From assembly GCA_900543885.1 (NCBI GenBank), contig UQTA01000043.1:1-26290 (forward strand): a DNA stretch of 26,290 nt, given 5' to 3'. Below the pieces are notes generated by a model, which saw only the letters and a program-made list of their open reading frames with translations, had not been told where the DNA came from and searched no databases. Position numbers and translations under genes: made by a program. The stretch is from an uncultured Clostridium sp. (GTDB lineage: Bacteria > Bacillota > Clostridia > Lachnospirales > Lachnospiraceae). Of this stretch, positions 6,476 to 13,529 are shown in pieces; the first letter of the stretch is position 1, and each line of letters starts with the position of its first letter.

Positions 6476-6680
6476 ATGAGTGACAAGAAGAAAAAACATG
6501 ACCCGAAGAAGAATGACATTTTAAAGACTCAGGAAACATCAGCAAGTAAGAAAACGGCTGTATTTCCTCACAGCTGTACAGACTGTGGTGTGCTTAATTG
6601 TTCCAAGCGGAACGCTTTTTATCCGGAGTTTTGTTTAACTGAGAAATTAACTAAGTGAAGAAGCCAGACAGAGGGTGATC
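6476..6680 (+). pseudogene. DUF1847 family protein, N-terminal remnant
   Basis: An ATG with AAGGAG upstream opens a 60-codon frame. After a lysine-rich start it reads HSCTDCGVLNCSKRNAFYPE and FCLTEKLTK before TGA at 6656-6658. The CxxCGxxxC pattern and downstream Cys are the metal-binding N-terminus of DUF1847 proteins, usually around 200 residues. Shifting one base near the stop restores SEEARQRVI, the expected continuation. The frame then runs into unrelated aminotransferase sequence at about 6681. So the gene took a single-base frameshift and lost most of its length in a deletion that joined it to the next remnant. Promoter and ribosome binding site are intact, so a short Cys-rich peptide may still be made. 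The family's function is unknown. Confidence 0.6.
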
Positions 6681-6910
6681 CTTCACCATTCTGCCAGCAA
6701 AACTTACAATATTCCGGGGCTTTCCATCTGTCACAGTGAAGGGACTTATCTGGGATGGATCGATGCCAGAGAAACAGGACTGGAAAACCCGGCTGAATTT
6801 CTGCCCCTGGCTTTATCCGTGTGAATTTTGCCTGCCCAAGGGCAAACCTTAAAAAGGCCTTTGACCAGGTGGAACAGGCTCTGTTAAACCTCAAAAAAGA
6901 AGATCGATAA
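6681..6910 (+). pseudogene. PatB/MalY-type aminotransferase (cystathionine beta-lyase) remnant
   Basis: Three pieces of a PLP-dependent PatB/MalY enzyme, which cleaves C-S bonds in cystathionine, lie end to end. HHSASKTYNIPGL includes the PLP-lysine motif SKT. CHSEGTYLGWIDARETGLEN comes from much farther along, so about 80 residues are missing. After AEFL another deletion of roughly 10 residues breaks the frame. The correct frame resumes with APGFIRVNFACPRANLKKAF and continues to the normal C-terminal helix, ending TAA at 6908-6910. The enzyme is dead. The last 20 bases overlap the convergent aroK gene. The 5' joint falls directly after DUF1847 sequence. Confidence 0.72.
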
Positions 6911-7394
6911 TGTGTCTGGCAGTCAGAGAAGGAGTCTGGTCGTTTTTTACAGTAAAAGCAGCATAGGCCCGATAGCTGACTGCCCGCTTGTTATAGCGAT
7001 CGAACAATTCCTCTTTTGTGTTGTTTTTAATAAGAGGACGGTCGGGGTTTTTCATAAGACTGTTGTAGCAGTCCTCAAAAGGGCGGTTTATGTAAATAAT
7101 AGTACCGGCTTTTGAAAGAAGATCGCCGTTGCGGGAGAAGGTAAGCATGCCGCCTCCTGTGGAAACAACGCAGGGGGGATAAGAAGCTACTTCTTTGGCT
7201 ATTTCATGTTCTGTGTCACGAAAATAAGCATCCCCTTTTTCGGCAAAGATCTCCTGTGGAGTCTGGCCTGTTTTGACAGTGATCAGTTTATCTGTATCGT
7301 AAAAGGGAACGTGAAGCTGTTTTGCAAGTTCTTTTCCAATGGTTGTCTTTCCGCTGCTGGTGTAGCCGCACAAAAAAATGGGCTTTGTGATCAT
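6891..7394 (-). CDS. aroK: Shikimate kinase
   Basis: From ATG at 7394 the protein has 167 residues. It opens MITKPIFLCGYTSSGKTTIG, with the P-loop at about 10-18. Further shikimate kinase features are FYDTDKLI (substrate Asp), DAYFRDTE (substrate Arg), STGGGML, and the lid DRPLI. It phosphorylates shikimate with ATP in the chorismate pathway. The frame is open for 31 more codons upstream, but GGAGGAA sits 6 bases before 7394 and the family begins here. No other aromatic-pathway gene is near, so it is an isolated copy. It is divergent from tctC and runs convergently into the aminotransferase remnant, overlapping it by 20 bases. All motifs are intact. Confidence 0.93.
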   Translation of the reverse strand: MITKPIFLCGYTSSGKTTIGKELAKQLHVPFYDTDKLITVKTGQTPQEIFAEKGDAYFRDTEHEIAKEVASYPPCVVSTGGGMLTFSRNGDLLSKAGTIIYINRPFEDCYNSLMKNPDRPLIKNNTKEELFDRYNKRAVSYRAYAAFTVKNDQTPSLTARHIIDLLF

Positions 7395-7531
7395 AATGGG
7401 TTCCTCCGAAATAGAGATAGCTTGGATGCCAGATTGTTTCGCACTGCGTGCTCCCACAAGCATACCATTTTTATATAAAAAACACAATAATGGATAAAAG
7501 CTTTAAAGTTTTAACTTGTAAAAGTTTTTTA

Positions 7532-7560
7532 TTGAATGCAGGTAGCACTTGTGGTATAAT
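7532..7560 (+). promoter_or_regulatory. Sigma-A promoter of the tctCBA operon
   Basis: TTGAAT (7532-7537), a 17-base spacer and a perfect TATAAT (7555-7560). The leader contains a CAGAG/CTCTG hairpin before the ribosome binding site. Confidence 0.78.
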
Positions 7561-7630
7561 CGGCAATAGCACAGAGGGGAATTTGCTCTGAGAGAAAAGA
7601 AATTATTTACAGGAAGAGGAGTGTAGCATT

Positions 7631-8779
7631 ATGAAGTTGAAAAAACTGGTCGCATTGGCTGCGGCTGCTGCAATGTGTGTATCTATGACAGCATGCAGCG
7701 TTTCCGTATCCAGCAATGAAACTACCAAGGCAGCTGAGTCATCCGCAGAAACGACAGCAGCAGAGACTGGATCAAAAGAAGAGTCCAGCGAAGCAGCAGA
7801 GTCTGAGGCTGAAGGAGATTTAGTAGCAACTGCTGATTATCCTACTAAGCCTATTAATATGATCATTCCTTACGGAGCAGGCGGAACTACCGATGTATGG
7901 GGCAGAAAATTAGCAGCTCTGTTAGAGAAATATCTGGGACAGTCCATTACCGTTACCAATCAGGGCGGCGCTTCCGGATCCATCGGATCCCAGTTTGTAA
8001 AGGAACAGCCTTCTGATGGCTATACTTTATTAGTTTGTGCAGAGACCATGGGAACCTACAGAACCATGAACGTATGTGATCTGGATTATTCTGATTTTAC
8101 TGTTATTTCTCCATTAGTAGGAGATCCTAAGGTACTGGTAGTTGGCAAAGATTCCAAGTACAATACTCTGGAAGAGTTACTGGATGATATTAAGGCAAAT
8201 CCTGGAAAGATCACCATGTCTCACTCTGGTCCTGGCGGAAGCGGACACAATCAGGGTCTTGTTATGAAGGAACTGGGCTATGATGTAGCAATGACCAGCT
8301 TTGATTCCGGTAATGATGCTTTGTTAGGTGTTATTGGCGGGCAGGTTGATTTTACTAACCCTAACATCTCTACTTTAGGCGGTTATATTGAGAGCGGCGA
8401 TGTTAAGCCTTTAGCTGTTTTCTCTGATAAGAGAATGGAAGCTTATCCTGACATCCCGGCATTTACTGAGACTGTACCGGAAGCTGAGAAGTATTTAAAT
8501 ATTCCTTATACTCTGTTAAGCTTTGTTGTTAATAATGATACTCCACAGGAAGTTGTTGATGTATTAAAGGCAGCTTCTAAGAAGGTATTTGCTGATCCTG
8601 AGTGGACTGATTTCGTTAAGCAGAATGCAGCAGATCCTGTATTTGAAGAGTATACAGATGATGATGCGATCAAGGCATTTTATGACAACTGGAAATCTGT
8701 TATCTGCTGGTTACAGTATGACAACGGTGTAGCTGAGAAGAGCCCTGAAGATTTTGGTATTGCAAGAGTTGCAGAGTAA
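7631..8779 (+). CDS. tctC: Tripartite tricarboxylate transporter substrate-binding lipoprotein
   Basis: The 382-residue protein starts with a lysine-rich, hydrophobic signal peptide ending in a lipobox (SMTAC, lipidated C22). A Ser/Thr/Glu-rich linker runs to about residue 70, and a TctC/Bug-family domain follows. Domain hallmarks are YPTKPINMIIPYGAGGTTDV near the start, NQGGASGSIGSQFV, and the GGQVDFTNPN hinge segment. It is expected to sit on the outer face of the membrane and deliver a carboxylate to TctAB. Family members bind citrate, other di- and tricarboxylates, and some amides or aromatic acids, so the ligand is not certain. It heads a complete tctCBA operon with an AGGAAGAGG ribosome binding site. 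The length and motifs are normal. Confidence 0.93.
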   Translation: MKLKKLVALAAAAAMCVSMTACSVSVSSNETTKAAESSAETTAAETGSKEESSEAAESEAEGDLVATADYPTKPINMIIPYGAGGTTDVWGRKLAALLEKYLGQSITVTNQGGASGSIGSQFVKEQPSDGYTLLVCAETMGTYRTMNVCDLDYSDFTVISPLVGDPKVLVVGKDSKYNTLEELLDDIKANPGKITMSHSGPGGSGHNQGLVMKELGYDVAMTSFDSGNDALLGVIGGQVDFTNPNISTLGGYIESGDVKPLAVFSDKRMEAYPDIPAFTETVPEAEKYLNIPYTLLSFVVNNDTPQEVVDVLKAASKKVFADPEWTDFVKQNAADPVFEEYTDDDAIKAFYDNWKSVICWLQYDNGVAEKSPEDFGIARVAE

Positions 8780-8800
8780 TGAATCCAACTGGAAATAAAT

Positions 8801-8820
8801 GGCTGCGAAGCAGACATTTG
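8801..8820. repeat. Short dispersed repeat between tctC and tctB
   Basis: GGCTGCGAAGCAGACATTTG matches 13426-13445 except for one base (A/C). It contains a GCTGCG/AGC-type stem and lies in the 70-base tctC-tctB gap. A hairpin there could raise the binding protein over the membrane subunits, as seen in other transport operons. Confidence 0.5.
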
Positions 8821-8849
8821 AGAAATAAGAAATAATTGAGGATGGATCA

Positions 8850-9386
8850 ATGAAAAACAAAGTTTCTTCACTGATTGCAGAGGGTATCTTATTTTGCGGG
8901 AGCGGCATTTTGCTGCTCTCGTATTCTCTTATATCCTATGCAAAAGCGTTTAATAAGGCCTGGAGCCAGTCTCCCTATCTTTTTCCGGCGTTAGTTGGTG
9001 CTGCGCTGATCGGTCTTTCAATCTGGATCATGGGTCAGGGCGTGCTGGCTATGAAGCGGACGGCAGGAGAAAGTGTTTTGGCTAAGGAAGCAGATGCCAA
9101 GTCAGCTGACCACAAGAAAAAGATAGTCAGGATCCTGGGAGTTCTTGTGCTGTGTGCTATTTATTATGTGGTATTAGGAGAAGTATCGATTCCACGTGTG
9201 ACCATTGGAATTTTAAGCTTCAGCATTACAATCTCTATTTTTGAATTGGCTACCATCATTTTCCTGATCGCCATGATGTGGTTTATGAAAGTAAGAAAAG
9301 TGGCTGTGTTTGTGCTGGTTCCCATTGGAACTTCTTTATTTTTAAGTATTGCGTTCCGTACATGTCTTCATGTAATGCTGCCATAG
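8850..9386 (+). CDS. tctB: Tripartite tricarboxylate transporter small membrane subunit
   Basis: The 178-residue protein has the four-helix plan of TctB. An N-terminal helix runs at about 8-30 (GILFCGSGILLLSYSLI) and a second at about 45-70. A lysine-rich loop is followed by two close helices (ILGVLVLCAIYYVVL and a long IFELATIIFLIAMMWF stretch), and the end is hydrophobic. TctB is poorly conserved in sequence, so the call rests on topology and position between tctC and tctA. It partners TctA in the membrane. An ATTGAGGATGGATCA leader gives a weak ribosome binding site. No damage is seen. Confidence 0.87.
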   Translation: MKNKVSSLIAEGILFCGSGILLLSYSLISYAKAFNKAWSQSPYLFPALVGAALIGLSIWIMGQGVLAMKRTAGESVLAKEADAKSADHKKKIVRILGVLVLCAIYYVVLGEVSIPRVTIGILSFSITISIFELATIIFLIAMMWFMKVRKVAVFVLVPIGTSLFLSIAFRTCLHVMLP

Positions 9387-9405
9387 GATTAAGGAGGAAA
9401 AACAG

Positions 9406-10902
9406 ATGTTATCAATGTTATCGATCGTGGATCTGCGCTTTCTTCTGATGGTCCTTTTAGGATCTGTGGCAGGTCTTTTTGTAGGTGCTATACCAGGACT
9501 TTCTGTGTCCATGGCTACGGCGCTGCTTGTTTCTATTACTTATACCTGGGATCATTCGGATGCACTGGCCATGATCATGGGCGTTTATGTGGTTGGTGTA
9601 TTTTCCGGTGCTGTTTCTGCTATTTTGATCAATATTCCAGGCGCACCGTCTTCTGTAGTTACTACACTGGATGGTTATCCTATGTCGAAAAAGGGACAGT
9701 CTTATAAGGCACTTTTTACGGCTACTATCTATTCTTTTATCGGAAGTATTTTTGGATTTATTGCATTGGGACTGTTAGCAGAGCCGGTTGCGGCTATCGC
9801 TATTAAGTTTACGAAAATGGATTATTTCCTGCTGGCATTGTTTGGACTGGTGACAGTAGGTTCTGTTAGTACGAAAAATTATGCAAAGGGACTTGTCAGT
9901 GTTATGCTGGGACTTATTATCAGTATGGTGGGACTTGATCCTCTTATGGGTACGAAGAGACTGACTTTTGGGATCCAGAACCTGGCTGGCGGTATCAGTA
10001 CGGTACCGGCTTTGGTTGGATTTTTTGGATTTGCGGAAGTTTTAAGTGTTATTTATAGCCTTGGCCAGGAACAGAATGTTCTGGCTATGGAGAAAACCAG
10101 GGTTAGTTTAAAAGAAGTGCTTAAGCACTGGAAATTGTCACTGTATACTTCAACCATTGGTATGCTGGTTGGCGCTCTTCCTGGCGCAGGTGGTCCGGTG
10201 GCGTCCTTTATTGCTTATAATGAGGCGAAACGTATTGTGAAAAAGCCGGAGGTGCCTTTTGGTGAAGGTGCTGTGGAAGGAATTATGGCCAGTGAATCTT
10301 CTAATAATGCCTGCATCGGCGGTGCATTGATCCCTATGCTGACGTTAGCTGTGCCTGGAGACGCAGTTACAGCCATCATTTTGTCGGTGTTCTATGTCCA
10401 TGGACTGCAGCCGGGACCTATGTTTATCAGGAAAAATCCGGAAGCATTCCAGGCGATTCTGATCGCAGGTATCATTGCCTGCTTTGCGCTGCTGGTACTG
10501 GGACTTTTGGTTGCTCCAAGGATCAGTAAGGTTATTACCATTCCTAAAAATGTGATGATCCCGGTTGTTACCAGTTTGTGCGTGATCGGATCCTTTGCAT
10601 GTAATAACAGACTGTTTGATGTGGCGCTGATGTTCCTGTTTGGAGTGATCGGATTTTTAATGAGAAGATTTGATTATCCGGTAGCACCGCTGATCTTAGC
10701 TATGGTTTTAGGACAGATGATGGATTCTAATTTCAGACAGGCGGTTTCACTGGCTTCTTCAGCGGATCATCCGATCTTGTTTACATTTGGGCATTGGCAG
10801 ACCATTTTACTGCTGCTGTGTATTGCCTGGGTTTTACTGGGGAATATTCCCTGGACGAAGCCTTATGTGGAGAAGGTAACGAAGGTATTTAAGCGTGGAT
10901 AA
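9406..10902 (+). CDS. tctA: Tripartite tricarboxylate transporter large membrane subunit
   Basis: The 498-residue protein is highly hydrophobic with about 10-12 predicted membrane segments. It carries the two TctA signatures: VGAIPGLSVSMATALL near residues 26-42, and GALPGAGGPVASFIAYNEAK, beginning near 258, in the second repeat. SESSNNACIGGALIPMLTLAVPG is another conserved core segment. TctA forms the translocation path for the carboxylate brought by TctC, driven by an ion gradient. AAGGAGG lies 9 bases before the ATG and 19 bases separate it from tctB. A terminator follows. No two-component regulator (TctDE) is present. The acids imported could feed the aconitase-family enzymes 10 kb away, but that link is only proximity. 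Confidence 0.95.
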   Translation: MLSMLSIVDLRFLLMVLLGSVAGLFVGAIPGLSVSMATALLVSITYTWDHSDALAMIMGVYVVGVFSGAVSAILINIPGAPSSVVTTLDGYPMSKKGQSYKALFTATIYSFIGSIFGFIALGLLAEPVAAIAIKFTKMDYFLLALFGLVTVGSVSTKNYAKGLVSVMLGLIISMVGLDPLMGTKRLTFGIQNLAGGISTVPALVGFFGFAEVLSVIYSLGQEQNVLAMEKTRVSLKEVLKHWKLSLYTSTIGMLVGALPGAGGPVASFIAYNEAKRIVKKPEVPFGEGAVEGIMASESSNNACIGGALIPMLTLAVPGDAVTAIILSVFYVHGLQPGPMFIRKNPEAFQAILIAGIIACFALLVLGLLVAPRISKVITIPKNVMIPVVTSLCVIGSFACNNRLFDVALMFLFGVIGFLMRRFDYPVAPLILAMVLGQMMDSNFRQAVSLASSADHPILFTFGHWQTILLLLCIAWVLLGNIPWTKPYVEKVTKVFKRG

Positions 10903-10928
10903 TCTGTGCAAATATTAAATAAGCTTAT

Positions 10929-10979
10929 AATCCTCTTGGATTGATATTAAAGCAAATATCAGTTCAGGAGGATTTTTTT
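10929..10979 (+). terminator. Rho-independent terminator of tctCBA
   Basis: AATCCTC pairs with GAGGATT, with an inner TTGATATT/AATATCAG stem, followed by seven T. Confidence 0.88.
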
Positions 10980-11036
10980 GTAATACTGGACTTGGATAAG
11001 GAATGTCTGATTTTAAGTGCAACACAATTTTTTTAC

Positions 11037-11045
11037 TGATATACT
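11037..11045 (+). promoter_or_regulatory. Extended -10 promoter of the toxin RNA
   Basis: TG-A-TATACT is an extended -10 element. No good -35 is visible, as is tolerated in such promoters. Transcription would start near 11052, just before the inverted-repeat arm at 11054. Confidence 0.6.
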
Positions 11046-11159
11046 GAAAACATGGGTACTGCCATAACGGTAGGCGGTTAGTCCTTCAACAGAGGGACTG
11101 TGACTATCTGATTACATAGAAATCTGCAAGGGAATCTTTTGAAAAGGAGGGCTGAGCCA

Positions 11160-11252
11160 ATGAGTATTGTTGACTTTATAGCAGTGGTGAGTTTCGGCTT
11201 AACCTGCTTTAGCATTGGATATACATTTGGTAAAGATAAGCATAAAAAATAA
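11160..11252 (+). CDS. Small membrane toxin, putative holin-like/Fst-like type I toxin
   Basis: This 30-residue ORF reads MSIVDFIAVVSFGLTCFSIG followed by YTFGKDKHKK. It has one hydrophobic helix and a lysine-rich tail, the build of type I toxins of Firmicutes (Fst, Lpt and holin-like peptides) that damage the membrane. AAAGGAGG lies 8 bases before the ATG. CUUUUGAAAAG just upstream can fold and partly hide the ribosome binding site. The stop codon lies inside a two-way terminator stem, and an antisense RNA converges from the other side. I infer a type I toxin-antitoxin module. The family name is from shape, gene architecture and resemblance, without a database match. Confidence 0.75.
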   Translation: MSIVDFIAVVSFGLTCFSIGYTFGKDKHKK

Positions 11253-11287
11253 CCGCCCCAGCCTCGCAAACTGAACGGTTATTTTTT
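11244..11287. terminator. Bidirectional terminator shared by toxin RNA and antisense RNA
   Basis: AAAAAATAACCG (11244-11255) and CGGTTATTTTTT (11276-11287) are a perfect 12-bp inverted repeat. Each arm ends in a T tract on its own strand, so it works in both directions. The toxin TAA lies within the left arm. Confidence 0.9.
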
Positions 11288-11334
11288 AATCAATAAGTAT
11301 GTGGACTAACCGTCTATCGGTAGTGCCCTTTTCT
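11244..11334 (-). ncRNA. Predicted antisense (antitoxin) RNA of the type I system
   Basis: A strong minus-strand promoter (11341-11369) predicts a start near 11334 and the two-way terminator predicts an end near 11244, giving about 90 nt. The RNA has no ORF. Its 3' part is fully complementary to the toxin RNA over the shared terminator and the last toxin codons. Its 5' part repeats the toxin RNA leader and offers CUACCG for pairing with CGGUAG in that leader. This matches the RNA I/RNA II layout of the enterococcal par locus. Confidence 0.7.
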
Positions 11335-11340
11335 ATAACT

Positions 11341-11369
11341 ATAGTATCACGCATCTATAAAAATGTCAA
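11341..11369 (-). promoter_or_regulatory. Sigma-A promoter of the antisense RNA
   Basis: On the minus strand, a perfect TTGACA (11369-11364), a 17-base spacer and TACTAT (11346-11341). It is stronger than the toxin promoter, as expected for an unstable antitoxin RNA. It lies just downstream of the MATE gene. Confidence 0.85.
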
Positions 11370-11408
11370 AAAATTTTCTTTGTGCAGATTCCTTTTTGTA
11401 TTGTGTTA

Positions 11409-12767
11409 TTATATTTCTGTGTCTTTTGGCATAGATCTGAAAAATTTTACTACCATTGGCAGTGTGATGGAAGCAGATACGATGTCGGAGATAGTCTGAG
11501 ATATCTGGATTCCGGTAAGTCCTAAAATAGTATTCATAAGCCACAGAACAGGAATGAAAACCAGTCCGCTTCGGATCATGGACAGGAAGGTGGCACGGCC
11601 GCTTTTTCCAATGCTTTGGAACAGCATATTCCCGTATAAGGACAGAGGCATAAAAAAGAGGGAAAGGCACTGGATACGCAGAGCGGGAATTCCAATAAAA
11701 AGGACGTCTGGGTCATCACGGAACATGCGGATGATGGTGGCTGAAAAGGTGATACCGATCAGGGCGGAAATGCTCATGACGATGAAGCTGCTTTTTACGC
11801 TGAACCAGAAGGCATCACGGACCCGTTTATATTTTCCTGCTCCATAGTTGAAGGCACTGACTGGCTGGAAGCCTTGTCCGATTCCAAGTGCCACGCAGAA
11901 GAGGAAGTTTATGATACGAGTCACAATACTCATAGCTGCGATGGCGGCATCTCCATAGGGGCCTGCAAAGCGGTTGAGTACCATAACGGAAACACTGTTT
12001 AAGCCCTGACGCATCAGGCTTGGAAAGCCGGTTGCAAGGATATTCGTGACATCTTCAAACTGGTGGGTAATATAGCGGATATGAAGGCGGCTCTGAACTT
12101 TGCCCCGAAGGAAGGGACTGATCAGGATAGCCATGCTGATATATTGGGAAACTGCAGTGGAGATACCGGCACCACGGACACCAAGTTTAAGGACGAAGAT
12201 AAGGAACATGTCTCCAAAAATGTTAAGGATGCCGCCGGAAGCAAGACCAAGCATAGCAAAGAATGCTTTTCCTTCATAACGCAGGATATTGTTCATAACG
12301 CAGCTGGAAGCCATGGCCGGTGCCGCGATCAGGATCCAGGTGCTGTATTCGATCGCGTGAGGAAGAATGGAATCGGTGCTTCCAAGAAGGCGCATGAAGG
12401 GAGCGTGGAAGAGAAAACCAAGAATGCAGATAAGGGAGCCGCATAATAAGGATAGAAAAAAACTGGTAGATGCAAATTTACGGGCGCTTTCTACGTCATG
12501 CGCTCCCAGTTTACGGCTGATATTGCTGCCTGCACCGTGGCCGAACATGAAGCCAAAGGCATTGATAATGGCCATCAGGGCAAAAACAACGCCTGTAGCG
12601 CCGCTGACACTGGTTCCCAGCTGGCTTACAAAGAAAGTATCAGCCATATTGTATACGCTGGTTACAAGCATACTGACAGTGGTGGGAAGTCCAAGCTGCA
12701 GTACAAGTTTGTTGATGGGGGTTTTTGTCATTTTGTCGTATTGTTCTTGTGCACTGTCTTTTTTCAT
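11409..12767 (-). CDS. MATE family multidrug/sodium antiporter
   Basis: The 452-residue protein has about 12 membrane helices in the two six-helix bundles of MATE exporters. The N-terminus carries the typical KLVLQLGLPTTVSMLVTSVY and NMADTFFVSQLGTSVSGATG segments. FGHGAGSNISRKLG follows and GIGQGFQPVSAFNYGAGKYK opens the second half. MATE proteins export cationic drugs or metabolites against sodium or protons. It most resembles the MepA/DinF-like branch of Firmicutes, but substrates cannot be predicted. The gene is complete. The upstream gap holds a terminator hairpin and no identified regulator. It ends about 40 bases from the antisense RNA promoter of the toxin locus, which points the same way. 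Confidence 0.93.
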   Translation of the reverse strand: MKKDSAQEQYDKMTKTPINKLVLQLGLPTTVSMLVTSVYNMADTFFVSQLGTSVSGATGVVFALMAIINAFGFMFGHGAGSNISRKLGAHDVESARKFASTSFFLSLLCGSLICILGFLFHAPFMRLLGSTDSILPHAIEYSTWILIAAPAMASSCVMNNILRYEGKAFFAMLGLASGGILNIFGDMFLIFVLKLGVRGAGISTAVSQYISMAILISPFLRGKVQSRLHIRYITHQFEDVTNILATGFPSLMRQGLNSVSVMVLNRFAGPYGDAAIAAMSIVTRIINFLFCVALGIGQGFQPVSAFNYGAGKYKRVRDAFWFSVKSSFIVMSISALIGITFSATIIRMFRDDPDVLFIGIPALRIQCLSLFFMPLSLYGNMLFQSIGKSGRATFLSMIRSGLVFIPVLWLMNTILGLTGIQISQTISDIVSASITLPMVVKFFRSMPKDTEI

Positions 12768-12835
12768 AATTGTTTGCCTTTATACAAGTCGTTGAATGTG
12801 CCGGGGATACGTTTTTCGGTGTGTTTTGTATGAAT

Positions 12836-12880
12836 GAAAGGCCCTCCTATGATAGATATTCTAACATAGAAGAGCCTTTC
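12836..12880. terminator. Hairpin terminator between the CMD-like gene and the MATE gene
   Basis: GAAAGGC (12836-12842) and GCCTTTC (12874-12880) form the stem base, with further imperfect pairing inside (CTATGATAG/CTAACATAG region). It serves the minus-strand gene ending at 12925. The T tract is short. Confidence 0.6.
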
Positions 12881-12924
12881 TTTGGGATAACAATTTACAT
12901 TTTTTTTACGAAAGAATTCTTTGG

Positions 12925-13341
12925 TTAGTTTTCTTCCAGATCTACAGCTTCAAAAAGATCTCCCAAGGTTTCTAAAGCAGGAAGCAGCTTGGTTACACCG
13001 CAGGTGAAGAAAAGGATACGGATAACTTCAAAGATCTCATCAATGGTAGCACCATTTTCCAGAGCCAGTTTTCCGTGAACTTTCATCGTGGTTTCAGTGG
13101 AAGTAGCGATTCCTACTGCCATTACGATCAGTTCTCTGTACTTTCTGGGAATGGAGATGTCTTTTTTGTTGCAGTTTACATACTGCTGATAGAACATATT
13201 GATCAGGTTCGGGTCATTGCCCATAACACGGTGGGATTCTAAAAGCTTTCCCCCCCGTGCTTCTTTTAAAGCTTCCAGGATTTCTCTGGAACGCTCCAGT
13301 TTTGCTTCGTCTGTTTGTTTCAATGTGGTTCCTTCTTTCAT
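12925..13341 (-). CDS. Carboxymuconolactone decarboxylase family protein (AhpD-like fold)
   Basis: From ATG at 13341 the protein has 138 residues. Its core, ISIPRKYRELIVMAVGIATSTETTMKVHGKLALENGATIDEIFEV, is the CMD/AhpD fold. In redox-active AhpD proteins a CxxC pair precedes the conserved His. Here those positions are TETT, so peroxidase-partner activity is unlikely; the His-Gly and ENGAT turn remain. Cys residues occur only elsewhere (FTCGV and NCNKK). The start is uncertain: a TTG at 13389 would add 16 residues, and a TTG at residue 7 of the chosen protein has a better AAGGA upstream. Some CMD proteins are decarboxylases, and this one has no assigned substrate. It is a single gene with its own terminator. 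Confidence 0.85.
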   Translation of the reverse strand: MKEGTTLKQTDEAKLERSREILEALKEARGGKLLESHRVMGNDPNLINMFYQQYVNCNKKDISIPRKYRELIVMAVGIATSTETTMKVHGKLALENGATIDEIFEVIRILFFTCGVTKLLPALETLGDLFEAVDLEEN

Positions 13342-13425
13342 TTTTAGAATGTTTGTAGTAGCAATATTATTTACAATAAATTTTGGCAAATTTCTGTATC
13401 TAACTTAGCGCAGGGAAAAACAAGC

Positions 13426-13507
13426 GGCTGCGCAGCAGACATTTGTTTTTCACAAGCAATTAACGAACAAACCGCCTGCGTCAGCAGGCAGTAGAGCGCG
13501 TCAGCGC
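13426..13507. repeat. Cluster of GC-rich intergenic hairpins with GTCA loops
   Basis: GGCTGCGCAGCAGACATTTG (13426-13445) repeats the tctC-tctB element. GCCTGC-GTCA-GCAGGC (13474-13489) and GCGC-GTCA-GCGC (13496-13507) are two perfect stems with the same loop. They lie between oadA and the CMD-like gene and probably end or stabilise the oadA transcript. The first of the two stems recurs, inverted, at 15374-15389. Confidence 0.65.
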
Positions 13508-13529
13508 GGGTTTGTGAGTCTGCGATGCA

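Larger units (their letters stand above)
11054..11328. repeat. Long-range inverted repeat flanking the toxin gene
   Basis: The left arm (11054-11084, starting GGGTACTGCC and ending CGGTTAGTCC) is nearly complementary to the right arm (11303-11328, GGACTAACCG to GTAGTGCCC). The toxin RNA (+) and the antisense RNA (-) therefore begin with almost the same leader. Each leader can form a small CUGCC/GGUAG or CUACCG/CGG-type hairpin. Confidence 0.7.

Noticed and set aside
7394..7487. A 31-residue N-terminal extension of AroK
   Set aside because: The shikimate kinase P-loop region begins right after ATG 7394, which has GGAGGAA at the correct distance; the extension has neither.
12063..12833. Several + strand ORFs opposite the MATE gene
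   Set aside because: They are antisense shadows of a clear membrane protein gene, with no start signals.
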